Source: an uncultured Prevotella sp. (lineage in GTDB: Bacteria > Bacteroidota > Bacteroidia > Bacteroidales > Bacteroidaceae). Taken from it: 6,633 nt of DNA. Shown piece after piece: positions 1 through 6,571 of the stretch. The notes beneath the pieces are model-generated. The model saw only the letters and a list, made by a program, of their open reading frames with translations. It had not been told where the DNA came from and made no database searches. The stretch lies in assembly GCA_934183135.1 (NCBI GenBank), contig CAKPRX010000104.1:1-6633 (forward strand). Reading direction: 5' to 3'. Both the position numbers and the translations under genes were made by a program. The number at the start of each line of letters is the position of its first letter. Position 1 is the first letter of the stretch.

Positions 1-1
1 G

Positions 2-2071
2 CCTCGGTACACTTATTTCGGTCCTCGGCTCGACCGCCGTGATGTCGACAATATCCCGACGCCGTCGGCGCGCACCCCCCTCTATCCCGCTTATGGGCAG
101 GAGGTGGTACACGAGGCCGCGCTGGCCATGACCCATGCCGACGGCAGCATGGCTACCGAGCTGCGCTATACCGACACCCGTATAGTGGGCGAGCCTCATG
201 CCATGGTGACTATCGTGCGCATGCAGGACAAGGTCTATCCTACGGTGGTCAATATCTGCTACCGTGCCTACAACGATGTAGACATCATCGAGACCTGGAC
301 CGAGATAGAGAACTGGGAGCGCCGCCCCGTTACCCTTACACGTTTTGCCAGTGCCATGCTGCCCATCCGTTGTGGCGATGTGTGGCTCACCCGGCTGCAC
401 GGAGCCTGGGGCAATGAGTGCCGGGTGGTCGAACAGCCCCTTACCCGTGGCTTCGTCACGGTGAAGAACAAGAATGGTATACGCAACTCACAGACTGAGC
501 ATGCCGAGGTTATGTTCTCACTCGACGGCAAGAGTCGCGAGAATCAGGGCGACGTAATCGGTGCAGCCCTCTGCTATACGGGCAATTACAAGTTGCAGGT
601 CGAGACCTATAATACTGACTACCACTACTTTATGGCCGGTATCGACGAGGAGAACTCAGAGTATCATCTGCACCGTGGCGAGCGTTTCGTCACTCCTGTG
701 CTGGCCTTTACCTACAGTCAGGAGGGGCGTGGCGGAGTGAGCCGCGCCTTCCATAAGTGGGGCCGCCGGTACCGCCTCTGCCATGGTGACCAGTTGCGCG
801 ATGTACTGCTGAACAGTTGGGAAGGCGTGTATATGAATGTCGAGGAAAAGAAGATGGACCAGATGATGGCCGACTTCAAAGCCCTTGGCGGCGAGCTCTT
901 TGTGATGGATGATGGCTGGTTTGGCGGCAAGTATCAGCGTACCGATGAGTCTGGCTTGGGCGACTGGGTGGCCGATAGCCGCAAGTTGCCCGGTGGCATC
1001 GAGAGCCTGCTGGCCGATGCTAACCGCCATGACATCCGTTTCGGTATCTGGATAGAGCCTGAGATGTGCAACGAGCGCAGCGAACTCTATGAGCGCCACC
1101 CCGACTGGATTGTCAATGCCAAGGGCCGTCCTCTCGTGGGCGGACGCGGTGGCAACCAGCTGGTGCTCGACCTCGCCAATCCTAAAGTACAGGACTTCGT
1201 CTTCGGCGTAGTCGACGGGCTCCTCACTCGCTATCCGCAGATAGCCTATATCAAGTGGGACGCCAACATGTCTATCGTCTCGCATGGCTCTCAGTATCTC
1301 GCGGCCTCCGACCAGAGCCATCTCTATATAGCTTACCATGAGGGTCTGCGCAAGGTACTCGGGCGCATCCGTGCCAAGTATCCCGACGTGGTCATGCAGA
1401 GTTGCGCCAGTGGTGGAGGACGCGTAGGGTGGGGCATACTGCCTTACTTTGATGAGTGGTGGGTGAGCGACGACACCGATGCGCTGCAACGGATTTATAT
1501 GCAGTGGGGCACCAGCTATTTCTTTCCAGCCATAGGCATGGCCTCGCACGTCAGCGCGTCGCCCAATCATCAGACCCATCGGCTTATACCCCTCAAGTAT
1601 CGCTTCGATGTGGCCATGAGCGGCCGGTTGGGCATGGAGCTGCAGCCCGGTGACATGACCGACAGCGAGCGAGCCCTTGCCCGTAAGGCCATAGCCGACT
1701 ATAAGACCATCCGCCCCGTGGTGCAGTTGGGCAACCTCTATCGCCTGGTGAGCCCTTACGACAACCAGCATGTGGCCTCGCTTATGTACGTGAGCGACAG
1801 CCGTGACAAGGCTGTGTTCTACTGGTGGAAGTTGGCTACCTTTATCGACGACCATCTTCCCCGAATCCGCATGGCGGGCCTTGACCCCCAGCGTATGTAC
1901 CGCATCCATGAACTCAACCGTATAGACGACCGTCCCCTCTTCTGCGAGGGCCAGTCGTATAGTGGTGCTTATCTTATGAACCATGGTATAGACCTGCCCG
2001 CCGACCACTCGCTGCCTAAGGCCGACCGCGCGTCATGGGCCAGCCGGATACTCTATCTCGTGGCCGAGTAG
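2..2071 (+). CDS. GH36 alpha-galactosidase, 5' end cut by window edge
   Basis: Retaining alpha-galactosidase of glycoside hydrolase family 36, releasing terminal alpha-galactose from raffinose-type or plant oligosaccharides. The frame is open to the left edge, so the GTG at 104 is internal; 689 residues are visible. Counting from position 2, the N-terminal beta-sandwich region (with YPAYG near residue 28) is followed by a TIM barrel beginning about NSWEG (271-275). Barrel motifs are MDDGW (302-306), WIEPEM (350-355), KWDAN with the nucleophile Asp at 420, SCASGGGR (467-474) and SDDTDA with the acid/base Asp at 490. The 70-residue gap between catalytic Asps matches the family. Enzymes of this group run about 720-750 residues with the nucleophile near 480, so roughly 55-65 residues lie off the left edge. 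Any signal peptide, and so cell location, cannot be judged. The C-terminal beta domain looks complete, ending at TAG 2069-2071. No partner glycan gene is visible downstream; a terminator separates it from the next unit. Confidence 0.95.
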   Translation, partial: PRYTYFGPRLDRRDVDNIPTPSARTPLYPAYGQEVVHEAALAMTHADGSMATELRYTDTRIVGEPHAMVTIVRMQDKVYPTVVNICYRAYNDVDIIETWTEIENWERRPVTLTRFASAMLPIRCGDVWLTRLHGAWGNECRVVEQPLTRGFVTVKNKNGIRNSQTEHAEVMFSLDGKSRENQGDVIGAALCYTGNYKLQVETYNTDYHYFMAGIDEENSEYHLHRGERFVTPVLAFTYSQEGRGGVSRAFHKWGRRYRLCHGDQLRDVLLNSWEGVYMNVEEKKMDQMMADFKALGGELFVMDDGWFGGKYQRTDESGLGDWVADSRKLPGGIESLLADANRHDIRFGIWIEPEMCNERSELYERHPDWIVNAKGRPLVGGRGGNQLVLDLANPKVQDFVFGVVDGLLTRYPQIAYIKWDANMSIVSHGSQYLAASDQSHLYIAYHEGLRKVLGRIRAKYPDVVMQSCASGGGRVGWGILPYFDEWWVSDDTDALQRIYMQWGTSYFFPAIGMASHVSASPNHQTHRLIPLKYRFDVAMSGRLGMELQPGDMTDSERALARKAIADYKTIRPVVQLGNLYRLVSPYDNQHVASLMYVSDSRDKAVFYWWKLATFIDDHLPRIRMAGLDPQRMYRIHELNRIDDRPLFCEGQSYSGAYLMNHGIDLPADHSLPKADRASWASRILYLVAE

Positions 2072-2099
2072 CAGCAGTCTCGTCTGTAGCCTCAGTGGC

Positions 2100-2141
2100 T
2101 GAGGGCCGTGCCTTAATTTGAGGCACGGCCCTCAACTTTTT
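2100..2141 (+). terminator. Rho-independent terminator after the GH36 gene
   Basis: A perfect 14-bp stem pairs 2100-2113 with 2121-2134 (arm TGAGGGCCGTGCCT), with a 7-nt loop (2114-2120) and five T residues at 2137-2141. It starts 29 nt after the GH36 stop codon and lies just before the promoter of the next unit, so it insulates the two transcription units. Confidence 0.9.
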
Positions 2142-2150
2142 CCCCATTCG

Positions 2151-2182
2151 TTTGGCCGATTGCTCCGAAACCACTATTTTTG
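2151..2182 (+). promoter_or_regulatory. Bacteroidota sigma-ABfr (RpoD-type) promoter
   Basis: TTTG at 2151-2154 (-33 element) is followed by a 20-bp spacer and TATTTTTG at 2175-2182, an exact match to the -7 consensus TAnnTTTG. Transcription should start a few bases after 2182, giving a leader of about 35 nt before the ATG at 2225. It is the only convincing promoter I see and probably drives the whole nuclease-yraN-birA-pyrH run. It also rules out the TTG at 2180 as a start codon, since that TTG lies inside the -7 element. Confidence 0.8.
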
Positions 2183-2224
2183 CAACTAATAGGCATTACC
2201 TCGGCCTTTAGCTTATATATCATT

Positions 2225-3316
2225 ATGGCACAGATAGAAGAACGTTACATCAGTCTGCTTACCGATTTCGGTTTCAAGCGCATCTTTGGAACCAAGCCCA
2301 ACAAGGACTTGCTTATCGACTTCCTTAACTCTCTGTTCGACGGCGAGCAGGTCATCACCGATGTCAAGTTTCTCAATAGCGAGCATGTAGGCGATGTCTA
2401 TGCCGAACGCAAGGCCATCTTTGATGTCTACTGCGAGAACGAGCATGGCGAGAAGTTTATCGTTGAGATGCAGAATGCCTTCCAGCAGTTCTTCAAGGAT
2501 CGCTCGCTTTACTATTCTACTTATCCCATCCGCGAGCAGGCACCTAAGGGCATGTCCTGGGACTTCCAGCTGAAGACGGTCTATACCATAGCCATTCTCA
2601 ATTTCGACCTCCGCGAGCCTGCCTTCGATGAGCGCGACATCAATCATGATGTGGCGCTCATGGATATCAAGACCCATCGCATCTTCAGTGCCAAGTTGCG
2701 CTACAAGTATGTCGAGGTGGCTAAGTTTGACAAGACCGCGGACGAACTCGCTACCCCATACGAGAAGTGGCTTTTCGTTCTTAAGAACCTTTCCCGATTG
2801 GACAAGCGTCCTGCTTCACTCAAGGAGAAAATCTTTCACAAACTATTCGACGAGGCTCAGATTGCCCGTTTTACCCCCAAGGAACTGCACGAGTACGAGG
2901 ATAGCCTCAAGGCTTACCGCGACATCCAGAACTCTATTGATACAGCACTGCGCGATGGTATAGAGAAAGGTCGTGCTGACGGTTTGCGTATCGGTATGGA
3001 GCAGGGTTTGGCCCAGGGTCGCGAGCAGGGTTTGGCCCAGGGTCGCGAGCAGGGTTTGGCCCAGGGTCGCGAGCAGGGTTTGGCCCAGGGTCGTGAGCAG
3101 GGTTTGGCCCAGGGTCGCGAGCAGGGTTTGGCCCAGGGTCGCGAGCAGGGTTTGGCCCAGGGTTTGGCCCAGGGCCGGGCAGAAGGAATAGAGCAGGGAC
3201 GCATAGAAGTTATGGCCTCTATGGTTCGCAGTATGCTGGGCAGCGGCATGAGTGTGGCCCAAGTGGCCCGCCTTACTCAACTCACCGAGGACGAAGTTAT
3301 GCAGATAGGAGAATAG
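2225..3316 (+). CDS. Rpn-family PD-(D/E)XK nuclease (PDDEXK_2) with repeat tail
   Basis: A 363-residue protein of the Rpn/COG5464 group, often labelled 'PD-(D/E)XK nuclease family transposase'. Relatives in E. coli are DNA endonucleases linked to recA-independent recombination and anti-phage toxicity; the role here is inferred from family only. Seen directly: the family's opening motif LLTDFGFKRIFGT (11-23), then the nuclease core with Asp67 in KAIFDVYC and Glu81-x-Gln83 in VEMQ, so the usual catalytic Lys is Gln, as is common in this family. Residues 245-328 have glycine at every fourth position, including a near-perfect EQGLAQGR repeat (259-318). A short C-terminal helical segment (330-363) resembles the usual family end. 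ATG 2225 is chosen because the promoter overlaps the alternative upstream TTG. It is first in its operon, and its stop lies 5 nt before yraN. No transposon ends flank it, so it is not an active insertion sequence here. Confidence 0.88.
   Translation: MAQIEERYISLLTDFGFKRIFGTKPNKDLLIDFLNSLFDGEQVITDVKFLNSEHVGDVYAERKAIFDVYCENEHGEKFIVEMQNAFQQFFKDRSLYYSTYPIREQAPKGMSWDFQLKTVYTIAILNFDLREPAFDERDINHDVALMDIKTHRIFSAKLRYKYVEVAKFDKTADELATPYEKWLFVLKNLSRLDKRPASLKEKIFHKLFDEAQIARFTPKELHEYEDSLKAYRDIQNSIDTALRDGIEKGRADGLRIGMEQGLAQGREQGLAQGREQGLAQGREQGLAQGREQGLAQGREQGLAQGREQGLAQGLAQGRAEGIEQGRIEVMASMVRSMLGSGMSVAQVARLTQLTEDEVMQIGE
2999..3178 (+). repeat. In-frame 24-bp coding minisatellite (EQGLAQGR)n
   Basis: Six full 24-bp units start at 2999, 3023, 3047, 3071, 3095 and 3119. 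They are followed by two shortened 18-bp pieces (3143-3160 and 3161-3178). Five of the six full units are identical; the fourth (3071-3094) differs by one synonymous change, CGC to CGT. Each unit is itself two related 12-bp halves encoding EQGL and AQGR. The period is a multiple of three, so gain or loss of units changes protein length but not frame. Near-identity, including third codon positions, points to recent expansion or homogenisation by slippage or recombination. Confidence 0.95.
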
Positions 3317-3321
3317 GAGTC

Positions 3322-3717
3322 ATGGCGGCACATAACGAGACGGGCAAATGGGGCGAGCGTGTGGCTGTGCGCCACATGGAGAGCCAGGGCTATGTGATAC
3401 GCGATACCGACTGGCGCTATGGCAAGCGCGACCTGGACATTGTGGCCATAACACCGGCACAGGACGTACTGGTCGTCGTCGAGGTGAAAACCCGCAGCGG
3501 CGATGGGGTGGTAGACCCGATGTTAGCGGTAAACGAGGCCAAGATACGTAACTTGGCCATAGCGGCTAACGCTTACGTCAAGCAGTATGCCGTAGAGGCC
3601 GATGTACGTTTTGACATCATCACCGTGGTGGGTGTCGATGAAGGGCACTGTACGGTACATCATGTCGAGGATGCCTTTAACCCTCTCTTGCTGAGCGCAT
3701 GGAACAGCCGAAGATAA
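3322..3717 (+). CDS. yraN: YraN family protein (UPF0102), PD-(D/E)XK nuclease fold
   Basis: A 131-residue protein of full family length. YraN proteins have a Holliday-junction-resolvase-like nuclease fold; a precise function is not established. Visible signatures are TGKWGERVAVRHMESQGY (7-24), the family's N-terminal helix; GKRDLDIVAI (34-43) with the likely catalytic Asp39; and VVVEVKTRSG with Glu54-x-Lys56, the E-x-K of the motif. The common family sequence GEID reads RDLD here. The ATG follows the nuclease stop by 5 nt. Two AGGAG strings precede it (3307-3311, 10 nt away, and 3315-3319, only 2 nt away); the first has the better spacing. Its last 19 nt overlap birA. Expression is probably coupled to the gene upstream. 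Confidence 0.9.
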   Translation: MAAHNETGKWGERVAVRHMESQGYVIRDTDWRYGKRDLDIVAITPAQDVLVVVEVKTRSGDGVVDPMLAVNEAKIRNLAIAANAYVKQYAVEADVRFDIITVVGVDEGHCTVHHVEDAFNPLLLSAWNSRR

Positions 3718-4478
3718 TATGCCTTGACGAGATAGACTCTACCAACCGTTTCCTGCACGACTATACCGGTGCGGAGCCGGTGGTGGTGACTACGGCGCGT
3801 CACCAGACGGCTGGCCGTGGGCAGGGGGGCAACCACTGGGAAGACCATGCCGATGCCAACCTGCTCTTCTCTATCCTGATACATCCCGATACGATTCCGG
3901 TCGACAGGCAGTTTGTGGTGGCCATGGCCGATGCCTTGGCCCTGCGCGAGGCGCTTTCTGCTTATGCTGATGATGTCTTGCTCAAGTGGCCCAACGATAT
4001 ATACTGGCATCACCGCAAGTTGAGCGGCACTCTTATAGAGACCGCGCTGAGTGGCGGACGCCTGCGACGCATGATTATAGGTACTGGCATCAACATCAAC
4101 CAGCATCATTTTGACAGCGATGCACCTAACCCCGTCTCTCTCTGTCAGATACTGGGACACGAGGTATCGGTCAGCGAGGTGCTCGACCGTGTGCTCGCAG
4201 CCTTTGGCCGTTATTACGACCGTGTCAGAACGGGCGACTACGAGGGCATCTCACGCGAGTATCATGCTGCCCTCTACCGCCGCACGGGGCTTTGGCCCTA
4301 TCGTGATGGCGGAGGCGTGTTCTGGGCCCGAACCGTGGGCGTGCAGCCCGACGGCCACCTGCAACTGCGCGACACCGACGGTCGCCTGCGCCAGTATGGC
4401 TTTCGCGAGGTGTCCTTCATATTAGACGACAATAACAATAATCATCAAATAAACGATAACGACAATGGCAAGATTTAA
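3699..4478 (+). CDS. birA: Biotin--[acetyl-CoA-carboxylase] ligase, no HTH domain
   Basis: Biotin protein ligase: makes biotinoyl-5'-AMP from biotin and ATP in the cytoplasm and transfers biotin to the carrier lysine of carboxylases. At 259 residues it has only the catalytic core and small C-terminal domain; the DNA-binding repressor domain of E. coli BirA is absent, so it should not act as a repressor. Motifs: LDEIDSTN (9-16), the ATP/biotin loop GRGQGGNHWE (39-48; Q replaces the fourth-position Arg of E. coli GRGRRG), KWPND (96-100), KLSGTLIE (107-114) with the biotin-contacting Lys107, and GTGININ (128-134). The C-terminal domain ends at about EVSFIL (237-242). The last 17 residues are an Asn/Asp-rich tail encoded by the A-rich leader and first codons of pyrH. 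It overlaps yraN by 19 nt and pyrH by 14 nt. Confidence 0.95.
   Translation: MEQPKIICLDEIDSTNRFLHDYTGAEPVVVTTARHQTAGRGQGGNHWEDHADANLLFSILIHPDTIPVDRQFVVAMADALALREALSAYADDVLLKWPNDIYWHHRKLSGTLIETALSGGRLRRMIIGTGININQHHFDSDAPNPVSLCQILGHEVSVSEVLDRVLAAFGRYYDRVRTGDYEGISREYHAALYRRTGLWPYRDGGGVFWARTVGVQPDGHLQLRDTDGRLRQYGFREVSFILDDNNNNHQINDNDNGKI
4425..4464 (+). promoter_or_regulatory. A-rich translation leader of pyrH, inside birA
   Basis: The 40 nt before the pyrH ATG are strikingly A-rich and nearly free of G, unlike the GC-rich coding sequence on both sides, and lack a Shine-Dalgarno motif. Bacteroidota commonly start translation from unstructured A-rich leaders, so this probably sets pyrH initiation. 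No TAnnTTTG element is present, so it is not proposed as a promoter. Confidence 0.4.
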
Positions 4479-5175
4479 GCGAATACTTCTCAAACTCTCC
4501 GGAGAGAGCTTGATGGGAAAACAGAACTATGGTATCGACCCTGAGCGCCTGGCCGACTATGCCCGGCAAATCAAGGAGATACACGACATGGGTGTGCAGA
4601 TAGGCATCGTCATCGGCGGCGGCAATATCTTCCGTGGACTGAGCGGCGCGCAGAAAGGTTTCGACCGTGTCAAGGGCGACCAGATGGGCATGTGTGCTAC
4701 CGTTATCAACTCGCTGGCCCTCAGCTCGGCCTTAGAGGCCATCGGCACCAAGACCAAGGTGCTCACCGCCATCCGCATGGAACCCATCGGCGAGTTTTAC
4801 AGTAAGTGGCGGGCCATCGAGGCTATGGAGGCCGGACGGGTGTGCATCTTCTCGGGTGGCACGGGCAGCCCCTATTTCACCACCGATACCGGCTCATCGC
4901 TGCGCGGTATAGAGATAGAGGCCGACGTGATGCTCAAGGGTACCCGGGTAGACGGCATCTACACCGCCGACCCCGAGAAAGATTCCACGGCCACCAAGTT
5001 CCACGACATCACCTTCGATGAGATTTATACGCGTAACCTGCGTGTCATGGACCTTACCGCCACCACCATGTGTAAGGAGAACAACCTGCCCATCTATGTC
5101 TTCAACATGGATGTAGTGGGCAATCTCAAGCGCGTTATGGACGGCGAGGAGATAGGCACGTTGGTGCACAATTAA
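4465..5175 (+). CDS. pyrH: UMP kinase
   Basis: Uridylate kinase of the amino-acid-kinase superfamily: phosphorylates UMP to UDP with ATP in pyrimidine synthesis, normally as a cytoplasmic hexamer. Its 236 residues match the usual length. Visible signatures are KLSGE (10-14), the glycine-rich phosphate loop IGGGNIFRG (50-58), GDQMGM (71-76) with UMP-binding Asp72, GGTGSPYFTTDT (131-142), KGTRVDGIYTADP (158-170) in the ATP-binding half, and a C-terminal NMDVVGNLKRVMDGEEIGT segment. The ATG overlaps the end of birA by 14 nt, so the two are probably co-transcribed. In many bacteria pyrH sits by frr or tsf; neither is present here, and the following gene is broken. It should be essential, so the upstream promoter at 2151 may matter for viability unless another promoter exists within the operon. 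Confidence 0.98.
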   Translation: MARFKRILLKLSGESLMGKQNYGIDPERLADYARQIKEIHDMGVQIGIVIGGGNIFRGLSGAQKGFDRVKGDQMGMCATVINSLALSSALEAIGTKTKVLTAIRMEPIGEFYSKWRAIEAMEAGRVCIFSGGTGSPYFTTDTGSSLRGIEIEADVMLKGTRVDGIYTADPEKDSTATKFHDITFDEIYTRNLRVMDLTATTMCKENNLPIYVFNMDVVGNLKRVMDGEEIGTLVHN

Positions 5176-5220
5176 CGCAGGGGCTACGGCCGATGCGCCG
5201 AGTGCTCCTATAACCCCCTC

Positions 5221-5267
5221 TGGCGGTGGCGCGTTGCCCGTTGGTACGAGTGGCAGCGCTACCGCCA
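5221..5267 (+). other. GC-rich hairpin in the pyrH downstream spacer
   Basis: TGGCGGTGGCGC (5221-5232) pairs with GCGCTACCGCCA (5256-5267): 12 bp including one G-U, with a further TGCC/GGCA pairing inside the 23-nt loop. It lies 45 nt after the pyrH stop. No U-tract follows, so it is not a standard intrinsic terminator. It could protect the mRNA 3' end, or be chance in GC-rich decaying sequence. Confidence 0.3.
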
Positions 5268-5301
5268 TTATGCTGGTTTCCGGGCCGATGAGATAGTCTG
5301 A

Positions 5302-6247
5302 ATGACGGCCTTGGATTATCTTCAACACTTCCTTTCGGGCCTTTTAGGCCGGTGCGCAGTTCCCTTGTTTTACCTCATATCGGGCTACCTGTTCTTCCTG
5401 GAAGTGCCCGATGGCCCCCGCTCTATCCTGGCCAAAATCAGAAAGCGGCTGCGAACCCTCCTTATACCTTATATGATAGGCTGCGTGTTCTTCGTGGCAT
5501 TCGAGGCGTGCGTGGCCTTGACTCCCGGCACGGCGCGGTTTATGAACAGCACTCTCTTGCCCCTGTTTCACCGTCCCCTGGCCCATATCCTGTGCGCCGT
5601 CTTCTATGATGCCGGCAACGGGGTGCCCTGCGCCTTTCATCTGTGGTTCTTGCGCGACTTGCTGCTGATAGTGTTCACCTCGCCGCTGTGGTACCTGTGT
5701 CTGAAACGGCTGAAGTGGGCGTTTGTGTCCATCGTCTTTGTGCTTACCTATGTACCCATTCCATGGCTGCCTTTCCAGCCCCTGTTCTGGTTTGTGCTCG
5801 GCGGCAGTCTGGTTGGTGTCAGCCTGTCCGTCCTGGATGTCCGCACCACCGCATCGGCCACTGTGCTGTTCCTGTTTCTGTCTTTGGTTCAGCTCTTTAT
5901 GCCCGCTCTTGTACCTTGATATCTTGCTCAATATCCCGATAACCCTTTTGGGCATTGTGGCTATATGGGGCCTGTACGACCTGATGGCTGGCCGCCACTT
6001 CGAGCTGGGCGCCCATCGCCTGTTGGTCACCTCCTGCCATTTCGTCTTTTTCATCTATCTCTTCCATGAACCTACTATAAACATCGTGCACAAGCTGATA
6101 GTGGCAGCGTTGGGCGCCAATGTGGTGGGTTATACCACCTCCTATCTGCTCTCACCCTGGTTTTTTATGGCGTGTGCTGTCGTGGTGGGCGTGGCGTTCA
6201 GGCGATGCCGGCCTGCCGTTTACCGCTTTTGTACCGGCGGACGGTAG
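5302..6247 (+). pseudogene. Acyltransferase-3 family membrane protein, truncated and frame-broken
   Basis: Remnant of an Acyl_transf_3 (PF01757) integral membrane O-acyltransferase, the type that modifies surface polysaccharides. The first part (ATG 5302 to TGA 5917-5919) has AVPLFYLISGYLFF at residues 19-32, a basic loop KIRKRLRTLLIPY, FHLWFLRDLLLIV and several hydrophobic helices. The remainder continues one base on, in the next frame, with LDILLNIP, ITLLGIVAIWGLYD, HFVFFIYLFHEP and a final hydrophobic helix ending in CTGGR (TAG 6245-6247). Together they form a consistent C-terminal three-quarters of the family. Missing is the first transmembrane helix with its conserved Arg and catalytic His, normally some 50 residues before the LISGYLFF motif. 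The 126 nt between pyrH and 5302 gives no hydrophobic translation in any forward frame. Programmed +1 frameshifting or a sequencing error could explain the frame break, but not the missing N-terminus. Confidence 0.8.
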
Positions 6248-6333
6248 GGCCTCGTCTCGTAACCATCCTGGCTTAATGCGGTGCCATAGGCTCAGCCGCT
6301 GTTATAGCCATAGTATAAAAAAACCTTTACACG

Positions 6334-6385
6334 CGACTGTATATTTATACAAAACACGAGGCGTTAATGTATAAATATACAGTCG
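6334..6385. repeat. Perfect 18-bp inverted repeat with nested dyads
   Basis: CGACTGTATATTTATACA (6334-6351) is the exact reverse complement of 6368-6385, separated by a 16-nt loop. Each arm contains its own dyad: GTATA-TT-TATAC (6339-6350) and GTATA-AA-TATAC (6369-6380), centred 30 bp apart, about three helical turns. It may act as paired operator sites, a cruciform or RNA hairpin, or the core of an intergenic repeat. No U-tract follows immediately, so it is not a typical terminator. Confidence 0.85.
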
Positions 6386-6480
6386 TAACACCCGTTTTTC
6401 GAGGCGTAAATTCCAGATTCTTTCAGCCAACCAGGACGTTTTTAGGGGCTTTCGAGGCCGTTTTGGAGCATCGCGGGGAC

Positions 6481-6503
6481 TGTAAAAGTAACAACATTTT
6501 ACA
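6481..6503. repeat. Short inverted repeat TGTAAAA-N9-TTTTACA
   Basis: TGTAAAA (6481-6487) and TTTTACA (6497-6503) form 7-bp arms around a 9-nt centre. The layout resembles a repressor or activator binding site but is too short to be significant alone; it is notable mainly for lying between two long inverted repeats. Confidence 0.45.
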
Positions 6504-6571
6504 AAACAGGGGTGCTCAGTGCCTTTTTTACCGCTATTTTCAGTTCTGGAGAGGATGGTTTTCTGGGTCGC

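Noticed and set aside
104..106. GTG as start of the GH36 gene.
   Set aside because: The frame is open to the left edge, and family-like sequence (YFGPRL, LYPAYG) is encoded before it, so the gene begins outside the window.
656..2008. A 450-codon open frame on the minus strand across the GH36 gene.
   Set aside because: It is antisense to a well-supported enzyme whose catalytic motifs are all in the plus frame. Its translation shows no family features, and its openness follows from GC-rich codon bias.
2180..2224. TTG start giving a 15-residue N-terminal extension to the Rpn nuclease.
   Set aside because: The TTG lies within the -7 promoter element, so it would not be on the mRNA. The family's normal N-terminus fits the ATG at 2225.
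2999..3178. Possible CRISPR array.
   Set aside because: Units are directly adjacent with no spacers and encode an in-frame peptide repeat.
2843..3280. Open frames on the minus strand and in another plus frame through the repeat (also 2914-3249 minus and 2973-3191 plus).
   Set aside because: A stop-free 24-bp repeat keeps several frames open at once; these are by-products of the repeat, not genes.
2225..3316. Active transposase or insertion sequence, as the common label 'nuclease family transposase' suggests.
   Set aside because: No terminal inverted repeats or target duplications flank it. The fold is PD-(D/E)XK, and the gene is tightly joined to yraN.
5344..6054. A 236-codon minus-strand frame opposite the acyltransferase relic.
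   Set aside because: Its Gln/His/Lys-rich translation is the expected shadow of a hydrophobic plus-strand protein, which itself matches a known family.
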